Part shown: positions 1 through 7,916 of the stretch, piece by piece
Layout of the letters: every line of letters begins with the position of its first letter
Numbering within the stretch: the first letter of the stretch is position 1
Virus record (IMG/VR): IMGVR_UViG_3300030943_000043
Location: 1-44,712 of that record
Direction: 5' to 3' (one strand)
Source: a virus
Length of the DNA: 44,712 bases
Position numbers and translations under genes: made by a program
The notes under the pieces: generated by a model
The model's input: the letters and a program-made list of their open reading frames with translations, nothing else
Databases searched by the model: none
What the model was told of the DNA's origin: nothing

Positions 1-282
1 GATGTGTTACCGGATTATATTCAATTTAATAATGTCTTTGGTTTTATGGAATGTAATTTAAAGACATTTAGAGGAGTTCCATATTTTGTTGATAAACATT
101 TTCTTACGATGAATAAAGAAGTTATTACAACTGAATATCTACCAAGAATTTTAAAAGGAGATTTATTTATTAACAGTTTTAAAATTCCTGATGATGAATT
201 ATTTAAATACAGGAAAATTTTTAAAGGAAAAATGTATATTGGAGTAGAACCCAAAACTAGAAAATGGATACTAAGAAAATAG
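1..282 (+). CDS. LRR-like family protein, 3' fragment cut by window edge
   Basis: The reading frame is open from the first base, so the true start lies left of the window. The visible 93 residues begin DVLPDYIQFNNVFGF and continue with an LKTFRGVPYFV block. These match the PDYIQFNKV and LTTLRGCPK blocks of the repeated family that fills much of this window. The N-terminal head (DKLSSLGVGK type) must lie upstream. The usual LTSLEYAP repeat has decayed here into MNKEVITTEYLPRI. No function is known. An internal GTG at position 4 is not a credible start because it falls inside the conserved block. Confidence 0.75.
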   Translation, partial: DVLPDYIQFNNVFGFMECNLKTFRGVPYFVDKHFLTMNKEVITTEYLPRILKGDLFINSFKIPDDELFKYRKIFKGKMYIGVEPKTRKWILRK

Positions 283-289
283 TATAATT

Positions 290-556
290 ATGAAATTAAA
301 GGAATTTAGACAACAGACCAAATATTTGCCTGGAGATACAGAAATAATAGTATTTAAGGAAAACCCTGATGACGCTACCTGTTCACCATTATCATCGATG
401 GATAATTGTCATCATTATAGTGAAGTTGATAAATGTTGCGGAAATATTTATAATGAAAACGATTCAGCAAAAGACCATGATATGGAAGAAAATGATATAG
501 AATGGAAGACTTTAAAAAGTAGTCCATTAGTGTTGGTTCTCTATCCAATGAATTAA
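290..556 (+). CDS. Small hypothetical protein
   Basis: The ORF encodes 88 residues starting MKLKEFRQQTKYLPGDTEIIV and starts 7 bases after the previous stop, with no clear Shine-Dalgarno site. The middle is rich in Cys, His, Asp and Glu (HHYSEVDKCCGN, then DHDMEENDIEW), and the C-terminus is hydrophobic (SSPLVLVLYPMN). I do not recognise a family. The LPGDTEI phrase recurs in small phage proteins of unknown function. The tight packing between neighbours argues that it is a real gene. Confidence 0.6.
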   Translation: MKLKEFRQQTKYLPGDTEIIVFKENPDDATCSPLSSMDNCHHYSEVDKCCGNIYNENDSAKDHDMEENDIEWKTLKSSPLVLVLYPMN

Positions 557-592
557 AAATAGAAAAAAATATTAAAAATAAATTAAATATTA

Positions 593-3130
593 ATGAACGA
601 ACAGATTTATAGTGCAGAGAAAGTGAAAGAAAATTCACTTTCTTTTTTTCGAGGTGATGATCTTGCGTCGAGTGTTTGGATGACCAAATACTCTTTAAAG
701 AATGATGAACATTACATGGAATTAGATCCAACTCACACAATAGATAGGATGACAGACGGAATTCTAGCTGCTGAAATTTTACAACCGAATTCACTTAACC
801 GCGAAGATATTCATGAACAGCTTGCCGGTTTTAAAAAATTTATTTTTGGAGGTAGCATACAATTCGGTTTGGGAAATATCTATCAAGTTTCCTCATTAGG
901 AAACTGTTTTTTCATAAACAACGGTGCAGACTCATATGGTGGTATATTTAACACCGATGAACAGATGGTTCAACTGATGAAGAGAAGAGGTGGTGTGGGA
1001 ATTACGATAGAAGGATTGAGACCTGAAGGTTCAAAGGTCAACAATTCTGCAAGAACATCTACAGGTGCAGTATCATTTATGAACAGATTTTCAGAATCTA
1101 CAAGAGAGGTTGCACAAGATGGTCGTAGAGGTGCATTGATGATAAGTATGGATATTAATCATCCAAATTCCCCACAATTCTTAATGGTTAAGGATAATAC
1201 TAAAAAGATAACTGGTGCTAATATATCTATAAAATTCACAGATGAATTTATGAAAGCTGCCAAGAACAATGAAGAGTATAATTTACACTGGCCTGTACAA
1301 AAAACTCCACCTCCATTTGTTGACCAACAACCGTTAAATAAATTATTAAAGGACGGTAAAACATATACCAAGAAAATAATGGCCAAGGATTTATGGAAAC
1401 AATTCATAAAACAAGCACATAAGAATGCGGAACCTGGAGCATTGTTTTGGGATACAGTAATAAGAGAATCACCAGCAGATTGCTATGCAGATAAAGGGTT
1501 TAATTCAATGGGAGTTAATCCTTGTGGCGAAGTTATTCTTAGTTCTCACGATTCATGTAGGTTGGCTTCAATTAATTTAGCTGAATTTGTTCTTTTTCCA
1601 TATACTTCAGAAGCTAAACTTGATACTGAAGGCTTGATTAAAACAGCCAGATTTGCACAACGTGCGATGGACGATATTGTAACTCTTGAGGAAGGTAAGA
1701 TTAAAACAATCATCCAAAAAATTCATGATGATCCTGAAGATATTGAATATAAACAGGTTGAATTAAATTTATGGAATAAAGTTTTAAGAGTTCTTCAAAA
1801 TGGTAGACGTACAGGTATCGGCGAATTGGGTTTAGGAGATATGCTTGCAAAGTTAGGTTTACGATATGGTACACCTGAAGCGACTGATTTTACCGAGGAA
1901 GTTTTTAAATTAATTGCAGCGAGTTGCTATAAGGAAACAGTCCAATTAGCAAAGGAACGTGGTTGTTTTCCTATTTGGAATCTCGAAGCTGAAAAGAATA
2001 ATCCTTTCATTAAAAGGATACTTGAAAATTTTAATCCACAGGAATTACATGACTATGTAACATTTGGACGTAGAAATATTGGATTATTATCAATTGCTCC
2101 TACTGGTTCCCTATCAATTGAAGCTGGAGTTACATCAGGCGTAGAACCAGTTTTTAAAATTTATTACAGGCGTCGCAAAAAAATCAACCCTAATGATAAA
2201 AATACAAGGATTGATTTTGTTGATGAAGTAGGAGATTCATGGGAGGAATATAATGTTATCCACCCGGAATTCGTCAATTGGTGTGTTATTACAACACCTA
2301 AATTTACATTTAATGGTGCAAAAACATTTTTATCTAAATTGTCCCCGACCGAATTTGATAAACTAATAGAATCATCTCCATGGGCACATTCAGAATCTCA
2401 TGACATAGATTATCATGAAAAAATCAAAATGCAAGGTAGAATTCAAAAATGGGTAGATCACGCAATTTCAATTACCCATAATCTACCAGAAACTGCAACA
2501 TTAGAAGAGGTTGATAATATTTACTATGAAGCCTGGCAAGCAGGATGTAAAGGATGTACAATATACCGTGAAGGATCTAGGTCAGGTGTTTTAATATCAG
2601 ATACGAAAAAGGAGGAAAAAACAGAGTTTGTTGAACATAGCGCCCCAAAAAGACCTAAGGTATTAATCGCAGATTACTATATTGCTACAAGCCAAGGTAA
2701 AAAATATGCAGTTATAGTTGGTCTTTTGGAAAATAAACCATATGAAATATTTGCATTTGAAAATCCAACCATATTGGATAATTGTAAAGGTAAAATAATC
2801 AAAATGGGGAAAGGCTGCTATAAATTTGAATCTTCTTGTGGAAACATTGATAATCTTCAATTATCTGTTGACAACATAACAGCCAGAGCACATACGATAT
2901 TTTTATCTATGTTATTGAGACATGGCGTTGGTTTGAAATATATAATTGAGGTGTCTAAAAAGGTGGATGAAACAATTTCAAGTTTTAGCTCAGTATGTAG
3001 AAGAATGCTAAGTAAATATGTTGCTGTCGAAAATAGCGTAGATAAATGTCCAAAATGTGGTGGAACACTTGTAAGAGAGGAAGGATGTGAGCATTGTGTT
3101 GAATGCGAATATAGTAGGTGTTCATCTTGA
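593..3130 (+). CDS. nrdJ: Class II (adenosylcobalamin-dependent) ribonucleoside-diphosphate reductase
   Basis: The 845-residue protein would reduce ribonucleotides to deoxyribonucleotides using a radical generated from adenosylcobalamin. The NPCGE finger-loop motif lies at residues 309-313. C311 is the expected thiyl-radical cysteine with N309 and E313, and C105 (SLGNC) and C322 (DSCRLASINL) form the expected redox pair. The IAPTGSLSIEAGVTSGVEP block follows the single-subunit class II pattern, and a TSCPD-like region precedes the tail. The C-terminus is a cysteine cluster (C819, C822, C832, C835, C838, C843) typical of the re-reducing tail. No separate radical-generating subunit lies nearby, which fits class II. 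The gene ends before a terminator. It would supply dNTPs for phage replication. Confidence 0.93.
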   Translation: MNEQIYSAEKVKENSLSFFRGDDLASSVWMTKYSLKNDEHYMELDPTHTIDRMTDGILAAEILQPNSLNREDIHEQLAGFKKFIFGGSIQFGLGNIYQVSSLGNCFFINNGADSYGGIFNTDEQMVQLMKRRGGVGITIEGLRPEGSKVNNSARTSTGAVSFMNRFSESTREVAQDGRRGALMISMDINHPNSPQFLMVKDNTKKITGANISIKFTDEFMKAAKNNEEYNLHWPVQKTPPPFVDQQPLNKLLKDGKTYTKKIMAKDLWKQFIKQAHKNAEPGALFWDTVIRESPADCYADKGFNSMGVNPCGEVILSSHDSCRLASINLAEFVLFPYTSEAKLDTEGLIKTARFAQRAMDDIVTLEEGKIKTIIQKIHDDPEDIEYKQVELNLWNKVLRVLQNGRRTGIGELGLGDMLAKLGLRYGTPEATDFTEEVFKLIAASCYKETVQLAKERGCFPIWNLEAEKNNPFIKRILENFNPQELHDYVTFGRRNIGLLSIAPTGSLSIEAGVTSGVEPVFKIYYRRRKKINPNDKNTRIDFVDEVGDSWEEYNVIHPEFVNWCVITTPKFTFNGAKTFLSKLSPTEFDKLIESSPWAHSESHDIDYHEKIKMQGRIQKWVDHAISITHNLPETATLEEVDNIYYEAWQAGCKGCTIYREGSRSGVLISDTKKEEKTEFVEHSAPKRPKVLIADYYIATSQGKKYAVIVGLLENKPYEIFAFENPTILDNCKGKIIKMGKGCYKFESSCGNIDNLQLSVDNITARAHTIFLSMLLRHGVGLKYIIEVSKKVDETISSFSSVCRRMLSKYVAVENSVDKCPKCGGTLVREEGCEHCVECEYSRCSS

Positions 3131-3174
3131 GGTGGTGTTCTAAAAAAAATGAACAAATGAATAATATGAACAAT

Positions 3175-3212
3175 GGGTAGGTTATCGAAAGATTTCTTAC
3201 CCTTGTTTTTTT
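3175..3212 (+). terminator. Rho-independent terminator after nrdJ
   Basis: GGGTAGG at 3175-3181 pairs with TCTTACCC ending at 3202 (about 7 pairs including one G-T). A TTGTTTTTTT tract follows. It lies between the nrdJ stop and the first family gene, so it separates two transcription units. Confidence 0.7.
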
Positions 3213-3214
3213 GT

Positions 3215-3227
3215 GATATATAATTAT
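3215..3227 (+). promoter_or_regulatory. Putative AT-rich promoter element
   Basis: GATATATAATTAT sits right after the nrdJ terminator and directly before the first gene of the 3228-7286 run. It is a weaker copy of the GATATATA element seen before other transcription-unit starts, and it lies closer to its ATG (13 bases) than the others (20-32). Confidence 0.3.
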
Positions 3228-3698
3228 ATGAAGATAGTAAAGGAACATATCAACGAAATTTTTTCTAAATCAGAGGATAAATTAACATCTTTAGGAGTTG
3301 GTAAAAAATCACAAATTAAAGAATGGATGACAAATCTATCTAGAATGTGTTTAAATGATACAATAATCCCTCCAAGATATGAAATAAACAAAGATTTAAC
3401 GATAGATGTTGATAGTCATCTATATTTGCCTGGTAACTTCGGTAATTTACCAAGTTTTATTCAATTTAATATAGTCGCCGGCGATTTTAATTGTGTTAAT
3501 TGTGATATGACTACACTTAGAGGATGTCCAAAAAAAGTTGGAGGATATTATGATTGTAGTTTTAATAAATTAAAAAACCTAGATTACGCACCAACACATG
3601 TAAGCAGTCATTTTAGTTGTGGTGATAACTGTTTATTGGATAAAGATGAGGTTGACGAATATAAAAGAAAAATATTATATAATAATGAAATTAGTTAA
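3228..3698 (+). CDS. LRR-like internal-protein-family member, one unit
   Basis: I chose the ATG at 3228 because the protein then begins MKIVKEHINE, matching its paralogs. An upstream in-frame start would add five unconserved residues. The 156-residue protein has a tag (INE, then IFSKSED), a head (KLTSLGVGKKSQIKEWM), an INKDLTIDVDSHLYLP strand and LRR-like repeats (MTTLRGCPKKV, LKNLDYAP). Cysteines occur as NCVNC. The tag resembles a T4 capsid-targeting sequence ending at a prohead-protease site, which is inference. The 3' end overlaps the next gene by 14 bases. Confidence 0.85.
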   Translation: MKIVKEHINEIFSKSEDKLTSLGVGKKSQIKEWMTNLSRMCLNDTIIPPRYEINKDLTIDVDSHLYLPGNFGNLPSFIQFNIVAGDFNCVNCDMTTLRGCPKKVGGYYDCSFNKLKNLDYAPTHVSSHFSCGDNCLLDKDEVDEYKRKILYNNEIS

Positions 3699-5040
3699 GG
3701 AATATATTAATGAAGTTTTTTCTAAATCTGAAGATAAATTATCATCTTTGGGTGTTGGCAAGGTTCACCAAATAAAATTATGGATTGAAGAATTATTAGA
3801 AAAATGTGATGATACAAATATAGATTCACCTGATATAATTATTAATGGTGATTTTACATTAAATGTTATAGGTAATTTATTTTTGCCAAATGGTTGTGGT
3901 GATCTCCCGGATTATATTCAATTTAATGAGGTTGGCAAAACATTTAATTGTGTTGAATGTGATTTAACTACACTTAGAGGATGTCCAAAAATTGTACACG
4001 GAGATTATATATGTGATAACAATCATCTAACATCTTTAGAATTTGGACCAATATATGTTATGACATCTTTTTTATGTGGGTCTAATAGATTAAGTGGTAG
4101 TGAAATACGTAAATTTAAAGAAAAACTAAATATTACTAAGAACGCAGAAAATAATATATCAGAAGAATTTATTAAAAATAGTGATAAGCTATCTTCGTTA
4201 AACATAGGGAGGACTGCTCTGATAAAGAAATGGATAGAAAACCTTAGAAAAAAATGTGACGAAGATAGAATAGATGCACCAAATATCACCTTAAATCCTG
4301 ATAACACATTAGATGTTCATTACAACCTATTTATTCCAGATAATTTTGGTGATATGCCAGAGTATATTCAGTTTAATAAAGTAGGTGGTCATTTTAATTG
4401 TAAGGGTTCTGAACTAACTACATTAAGAGGATGCCCGAGGTGGGTTAATAAGGATTACATATGTGATTTTAATAGGTTGACCTCTCTTGAATTTGGTCCA
4501 GATTTTATAGGCGGGTGTTTTACATGTAGTAATAATTATGAACTAAGTATTAAGGAAATTGAAAGATTTAAAAAAAAATTAGGTGCTGATGAAGAAAGAA
4601 TCAATATAGATGAAGGGTTTGTTAAACATGAGGATAAATTGAATTCATTAGATGTAGGGAAAAGAAAAATGATAGAAAATTGGATAGATGAAATTAAAGA
4701 ATTATATAGTGTAAATTCGCTGTTTCCCCCAGAATTCAATATAAATGATGATCTAACAATAGATATAGATGGTGATTTTGGTCTGCCTGATAATTGTGGG
4801 AACCTACCAACATATATACAATTCAATAGAGTTAATGGAAATTTTAATGTATGTAATTGTGATTTGACAACATTAAGAGGATGTCCGAGGTTTATTGAAG
4901 GTTCATTTTTTTGTAATAACAATCATTTAACATCTTTAAAATTTGCGCCAATAGTTATTAATGGAAGATTTGAATGTGATAATAATGATATCAATAATGA
5001 AGAAAAATACAATTACATAAAAAATTTACTTAAAGAATGA
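3685..5040 (+). CDS. LRR-like internal-protein-family member, three tandem units
   Basis: The ATG at 3685 gives MKLVKEYINE, the conserved family N-terminus, and a 451-residue protein. Three complete units follow, each with a head (SLGVGK, SLNIGR, SLDVGK), an IN.D.T strand and TTLRGCP plus TSLEFGP/TSLKFAP repeats. The first and third boundaries carry a hydrophobic-x-Glu tag before Phe: INE at 8-10 and IDE ending near 310. The second reads ISEE at 158-161. Each boundary resembles the site cut by T4-type prohead protease, so the product could be a polyprotein (inference). Units average about 150 residues. It ends in an ATGA overlap with the next gene. Confidence 0.85.
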   Translation: MKLVKEYINEVFSKSEDKLSSLGVGKVHQIKLWIEELLEKCDDTNIDSPDIIINGDFTLNVIGNLFLPNGCGDLPDYIQFNEVGKTFNCVECDLTTLRGCPKIVHGDYICDNNHLTSLEFGPIYVMTSFLCGSNRLSGSEIRKFKEKLNITKNAENNISEEFIKNSDKLSSLNIGRTALIKKWIENLRKKCDEDRIDAPNITLNPDNTLDVHYNLFIPDNFGDMPEYIQFNKVGGHFNCKGSELTTLRGCPRWVNKDYICDFNRLTSLEFGPDFIGGCFTCSNNYELSIKEIERFKKKLGADEERINIDEGFVKHEDKLNSLDVGKRKMIENWIDEIKELYSVNSLFPPEFNINDDLTIDIDGDFGLPDNCGNLPTYIQFNRVNGNFNVCNCDLTTLRGCPRFIEGSFFCNNNHLTSLKFAPIVINGRFECDNNDINNEEKYNYIKNLLKE

Positions 5041-5492
5041 AATTAGTAAAGGAACATATCAATGAAGGATTTGAAAGATCTGAAGATAAATTGTCATCAG
5101 TCGGGGTAGGAAAGATTGTATTGATAAAAAGATGGATAGAAGAATTAAAGTATGAACAATATATTCAAAGAGTTGTTATTTCGGAAATAACAATAAATGA
5201 TGATTTTACTTTAGATACTAAAAATTCTTTAATGCTACCTGATGATTTTGGTGATTTTCCAGATTTTATACAATTTAATAAATGTGGAGATGATTTTAAT
5301 TGTCGCAAATCAAATATTACATCATTGAAAGGTGCGCCAAAATTTGTTGTTGGTGATTATATTTGTTGTGATAACCCTAGCTTATCTTCTTTAAAATATG
5401 GACCGAAAAAAGTTATAGGAAATTTAATATGTAGTAAGACAAGCATACCAAAAAATGAAATTCTAGATTTATTAAAAAAACTACATAAATGA
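5037..5492 (+). CDS. LRR-like internal-protein-family member, one unit
   Basis: This 151-residue protein begins MKLVKEHINE followed by GFERSEDKLSSVGVGK. It then has INDDFTLD, FPDFIQFNKCGDDFNC, ITSLKGAPKFV and LSSLKYGPKKV. The INE-Gly-Phe junction is the closest match in the window to the T4 prohead-protease consensus ([LI]-x-E before G/A). It starts by ATGA overlap with the upstream gene and ends by ATGA overlap with the next, which indicates coupled translation. Function is unknown beyond family membership. Confidence 0.85.
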   Translation: MKLVKEHINEGFERSEDKLSSVGVGKIVLIKRWIEELKYEQYIQRVVISEITINDDFTLDTKNSLMLPDDFGDFPDFIQFNKCGDDFNCRKSNITSLKGAPKFVVGDYICCDNPSLSSLKYGPKKVIGNLICSKTSIPKNEILDLLKKLHK

Positions 5493-5953
5493 AAATAGTA
5501 AAGGAAAGTTTAAATCAAACATTTACAAGAAATGAAGATAAACTATCATCGATTGGTGTTGGTAAAATAGACATGATTAAAAAGTGGATAGAATTATTTT
5601 ATAAAAAATGCAAAGAAGAAGTAACATTTATTGCAGATTTGGTTATAAATGATGATCTAACTATAAATAGTATGTCTAATCTAGTATTTCCGGATAATAT
5701 CGGTGAACTGCCTTCATATATTCAATTTAATAAAGTTTATGGATATTTTAATTGTAACCGTTGTGAATTGAAAACATTAAGAGGATGTCCAAAAGAAGTA
5801 ATTGTAAACTATAAATGTCAGACAAATAAATTAACATCATTAGAATATGGTCCTACTTTCGTAAAAGGATATCTTGATTGTGAAGGAAACAATATCCCAA
5901 CAGAAGAAGTTGATAAATTTAAACATATTTTATACATAACTAAAGATATATGA
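5489..5953 (+). CDS. LRR-like internal-protein-family member, one unit, tag altered
   Basis: The 154-residue protein begins MKIVKESLNQTFTRNEDKLSS. Glu of the usual INE/LNE tag is Gln here, so a Glu-specific protease might not cut it. The remainder is standard: IGVGK head, INDDLTINSMSNLVFPDN, YIQFNKVYGYFNC, LKTLRGCPKEV and LTSLEYGP. Its N-terminal segment is almost identical to that of the gene at 6657, which suggests recent duplication or gene conversion. ATGA overlaps join it on both sides. Confidence 0.85.
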   Translation: MKIVKESLNQTFTRNEDKLSSIGVGKIDMIKKWIELFYKKCKEEVTFIADLVINDDLTINSMSNLVFPDNIGELPSYIQFNKVYGYFNCNRCELKTLRGCPKEVIVNYKCQTNKLTSLEYGPTFVKGYLDCEGNNIPTEEVDKFKHILYITKDI

Positions 5954-6660
5954 AATTTATAAGAGAAACATTATATGAAGGATTTGTTCGTTCTGGTTCA
6001 GACAAACTTTCATCATTAGGTATTGGTAAAATTCAACTCATAAAGGAATGGGTTGAAAAGATAGATCTTAAAAATTATACAATCAATGATGATTATACAA
6101 TTGATGTCATAGGTACTATTAATCTTTATCAAAAAATTATTCCTGAATATATTCATTTTGGGATAGTTAAAGGATATTTTAATTGTTCTGAAACTGGAAT
6201 TAAAACATTAAATGGTTTAATTAAACAATGTTGGAGTTTTTCGTGCATAGGAAATGAATTAAAATCTTTAGAAGGAGGACCAACATCAGTACGTGGCGTA
6301 TATAATTGTTCTGAAAATTTATTGACATCATTAAAAGGAGTGTCAAAAGATGTAACCTCTCTTTTTTGTGATCATAATAACTTACGTGATTTGGAATATT
6401 GTCCTATGAATAAAGACGGTATGTTAATAAGTCTTTTTTGTCAAAATAATTTATTAACTTCTTTAAAGGGGTCTCCAAAAATCATAGAAGGGGATTTTAG
6501 TATACAGGATAATTTGTTAAAATCATTGAAATACGCACCCAAATCAGTAAGTGGTGATATTTGGTTAGGAACCAATAATTTATCAGCATCAGAAATAAAA
6601 TTTTATAAAAATAGTATAGTATTAGGTGGTAAAATATATTCAAAAAATCAATCTAAATGA
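5950..6660 (+). CDS. LRR-like internal-protein-family member with an extended repeat tract
   Basis: The 236-residue protein has the N-terminus MKFIRETLYE then GFVRSGSDKLSSLGIGK. Unlike the other single-unit paralogs it carries about six LRR-like turns instead of two: IKTLNGLIK, LKSLEGGPTSV, LTSLKGVSKDV, LRDLEYCP, LTSLKGSPKII and LKSLKYAPKSV, with CxxN or QDN spacers. The fold would be a longer right-handed solenoid. It shows that repeat number varies while the head stays constant. ATGA overlaps join both neighbours. Confidence 0.85.
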   Translation: MKFIRETLYEGFVRSGSDKLSSLGIGKIQLIKEWVEKIDLKNYTINDDYTIDVIGTINLYQKIIPEYIHFGIVKGYFNCSETGIKTLNGLIKQCWSFSCIGNELKSLEGGPTSVRGVYNCSENLLTSLKGVSKDVTSLFCDHNNLRDLEYCPMNKDGMLISLFCQNNLLTSLKGSPKIIEGDFSIQDNLLKSLKYAPKSVSGDIWLGTNNLSASEIKFYKNSIVLGGKIYSKNQSK

Positions 6661-7286
6661 AATTAGTAAAGGAAAGTTTAAATCAAACATTTACGAGAAG
6701 TGAAAGCAATGATAAATTATCATCACTTGGTGTAGGTAAAATAGCAGCTACAAAAGCATATTTGGATGATATGGCAATCACAGAATTTGATGATAATGAA
6801 GATGGAACTATAGATGTATATTGTCCTTATGCATTAGATGCTGATAATTTAGAGAATTTATTAAATTTATCACCGTCATATATAAAAATACGTAATATTT
6901 TTGAAGATCCGCAGGAGTTGGAATACGCTCCAATTTTAAAAAGAGAGATTATAGATTATAAATTAAAAGGTGGGATTACAATAAAAACAATGCATATTTT
7001 TATGACTGAAGAAAATTATACATTTGATTTTTTATTTTCTGATGATAAAAATATACATTTTGTATCCTATTTTGAAATAGGTCCAGGTAGTAATTTTAGT
7101 GGAAAAGAATCAAAGGATTATGTTTACATTGAATGTGATGGAGGTAAATCATATCACTTAGACGCTGATAAATGGATAGATCTTTTAGGACAATATGGAA
7201 ATTTATCAATTATGATATTGATTTCGGCTTTATATTATGGTGACACAAGTGAGATAAAAAACATATCGGATTATATTAAGTATTAG
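6657..7286 (+). CDS. Family head fused to a different C-terminal domain
   Basis: The 209-residue protein begins MKLVKESLNQTFTRSESNDKLSSLGVGK, the family N-terminus, but lacks the LRR-like repeats. After the head the sequence (DEDGTIDVYCPYALDADNLENL onward) turns into an unrelated beta-rich domain with FLFSDDKNIHFVSYFEIGPGS and YVYIECDGGKSYHLDADKWIDLLGQYG. I do not recognise that domain. The arrangement suggests the N-terminal part acts as a portable targeting module. Its 3' end overlaps the convergent minus-strand gene by 11 bases. Confidence 0.8.
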   Translation: MKLVKESLNQTFTRSESNDKLSSLGVGKIAATKAYLDDMAITEFDDNEDGTIDVYCPYALDADNLENLLNLSPSYIKIRNIFEDPQELEYAPILKREIIDYKLKGGITIKTMHIFMTEENYTFDFLFSDDKNIHFVSYFEIGPGSNFSGKESKDYVYIECDGGKSYHLDADKWIDLLGQYGNLSIMILISALYYGDTSEIKNISDYIKY

Positions 7287-7803
7287 GGCTAGTTTTATTT
7301 CCTATAGTTTCAATTAATTCGAATCCCCATACAGGTTCATAATGAGATTGCAAAGCCTCTTCTATTGTTTTACCTAACTCATCAATACCAGGGTCTCCAA
7401 ATTTACCTATATCGAAAACTCTCTTTTGTTTATGTGTATCATCTTTTGGTGAATCTCTAAAATACACTATATTTTCAAACACGCTTAAATCATGAGTATT
7501 TAATTCATAACCATGGGAAGTATAACTATCCTTATATTCATTTGTAAAATATTTCGGATATTCAACATATTTCATGATATATTTTAGATTTTCTAATCTC
7601 CATTTATCTTGCATATTATCAAGATATTCCTTTTTTACAAATATTTCTATGTGATCGAGATCAATTATCTTATATGTTAAATACATATGATCATTATACA
7701 TTTTATCTAATTTGTCCTTTATCTTTTTGTATTTTCCTACACCCAACGTTGCCAGAGAATTTTCTCCTTGTTTAAATCCTTCATTAACCATTTTAGCTCT
7801 CAT
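7276..7803 (-). CDS. Minus-strand relative of the family head with unique C-terminus
   Basis: This 175-residue protein starts MRAKMVNE then GFKQGENSLATLGVGKYKKIKDKL, clearly the family tag and head. It continues with a non-LRR domain (IDLDHIEIFVKKEYLDNMQDKW and so on) that I do not recognise. It is the only complete minus-strand gene in the window. A GATATATAGAATAAAA element lies 24 bases before its ATG, so it has its own promoter. Convergent with the gene at 6657, it overlaps that gene by 11 bases. Confidence 0.8.
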   Translation of the reverse strand: MRAKMVNEGFKQGENSLATLGVGKYKKIKDKLDKMYNDHMYLTYKIIDLDHIEIFVKKEYLDNMQDKWRLENLKYIMKYVEYPKYFTNEYKDSYTSHGYELNTHDLSVFENIVYFRDSPKDDTHKQKRVFDIGKFGDPGIDELGKTIEEALQSHYEPVWGFELIETIGNKTSPNT

Positions 7804-7811
7804 TAAATGTA

Positions 7812-7827
7812 TTTTATTCTATATATC
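7812..7827 (-). promoter_or_regulatory. Putative phage promoter for the minus-strand gene
   Basis: Read on the minus strand the sequence is GATATATAGAATAAAA, about 24 bases before the ATG at 7803. The same element occurs on the plus strand before 18560 and 39983. Its presence in the opposite orientation before the only minus-strand gene supports a promoter role over mere AT richness. Confidence 0.5.
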
Positions 7828-7884
7828 TCGAATAAGAACTTAACGGCTTCAAACCTATATAAAATACAAGGACTATCATCTTCA

Positions 7885-7899
7885 GATATATAAATAAAG
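7885..7899 (+). promoter_or_regulatory. T4-late-type promoter (TATAAATA) before the ligase-like gene
   Basis: GATATATAAATAAAG contains TATAAATA at 7889-7896, identical to the T4 late promoter -10 consensus. It lies 32 bases before the ATG at 7917. It is divergent from the element at 7812-7827, so the 113-base gap holds back-to-back promoters. Confidence 0.55.
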
Positions 7900-7916
7900 T
7901 TTTAAATAATAAGGAT

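Noticed and set aside
3213-3227. Upstream in-frame start for the first family gene
   Set aside because: It would overlap the terminator end and add residues absent from all paralogs; ATG at 3228 gives the conserved MKIVKEH leader.
7286-7300. Terminator between the convergent genes at 7276-7286
   Set aside because: I see no stem-loop with a T run; the two genes simply overlap at their ends.
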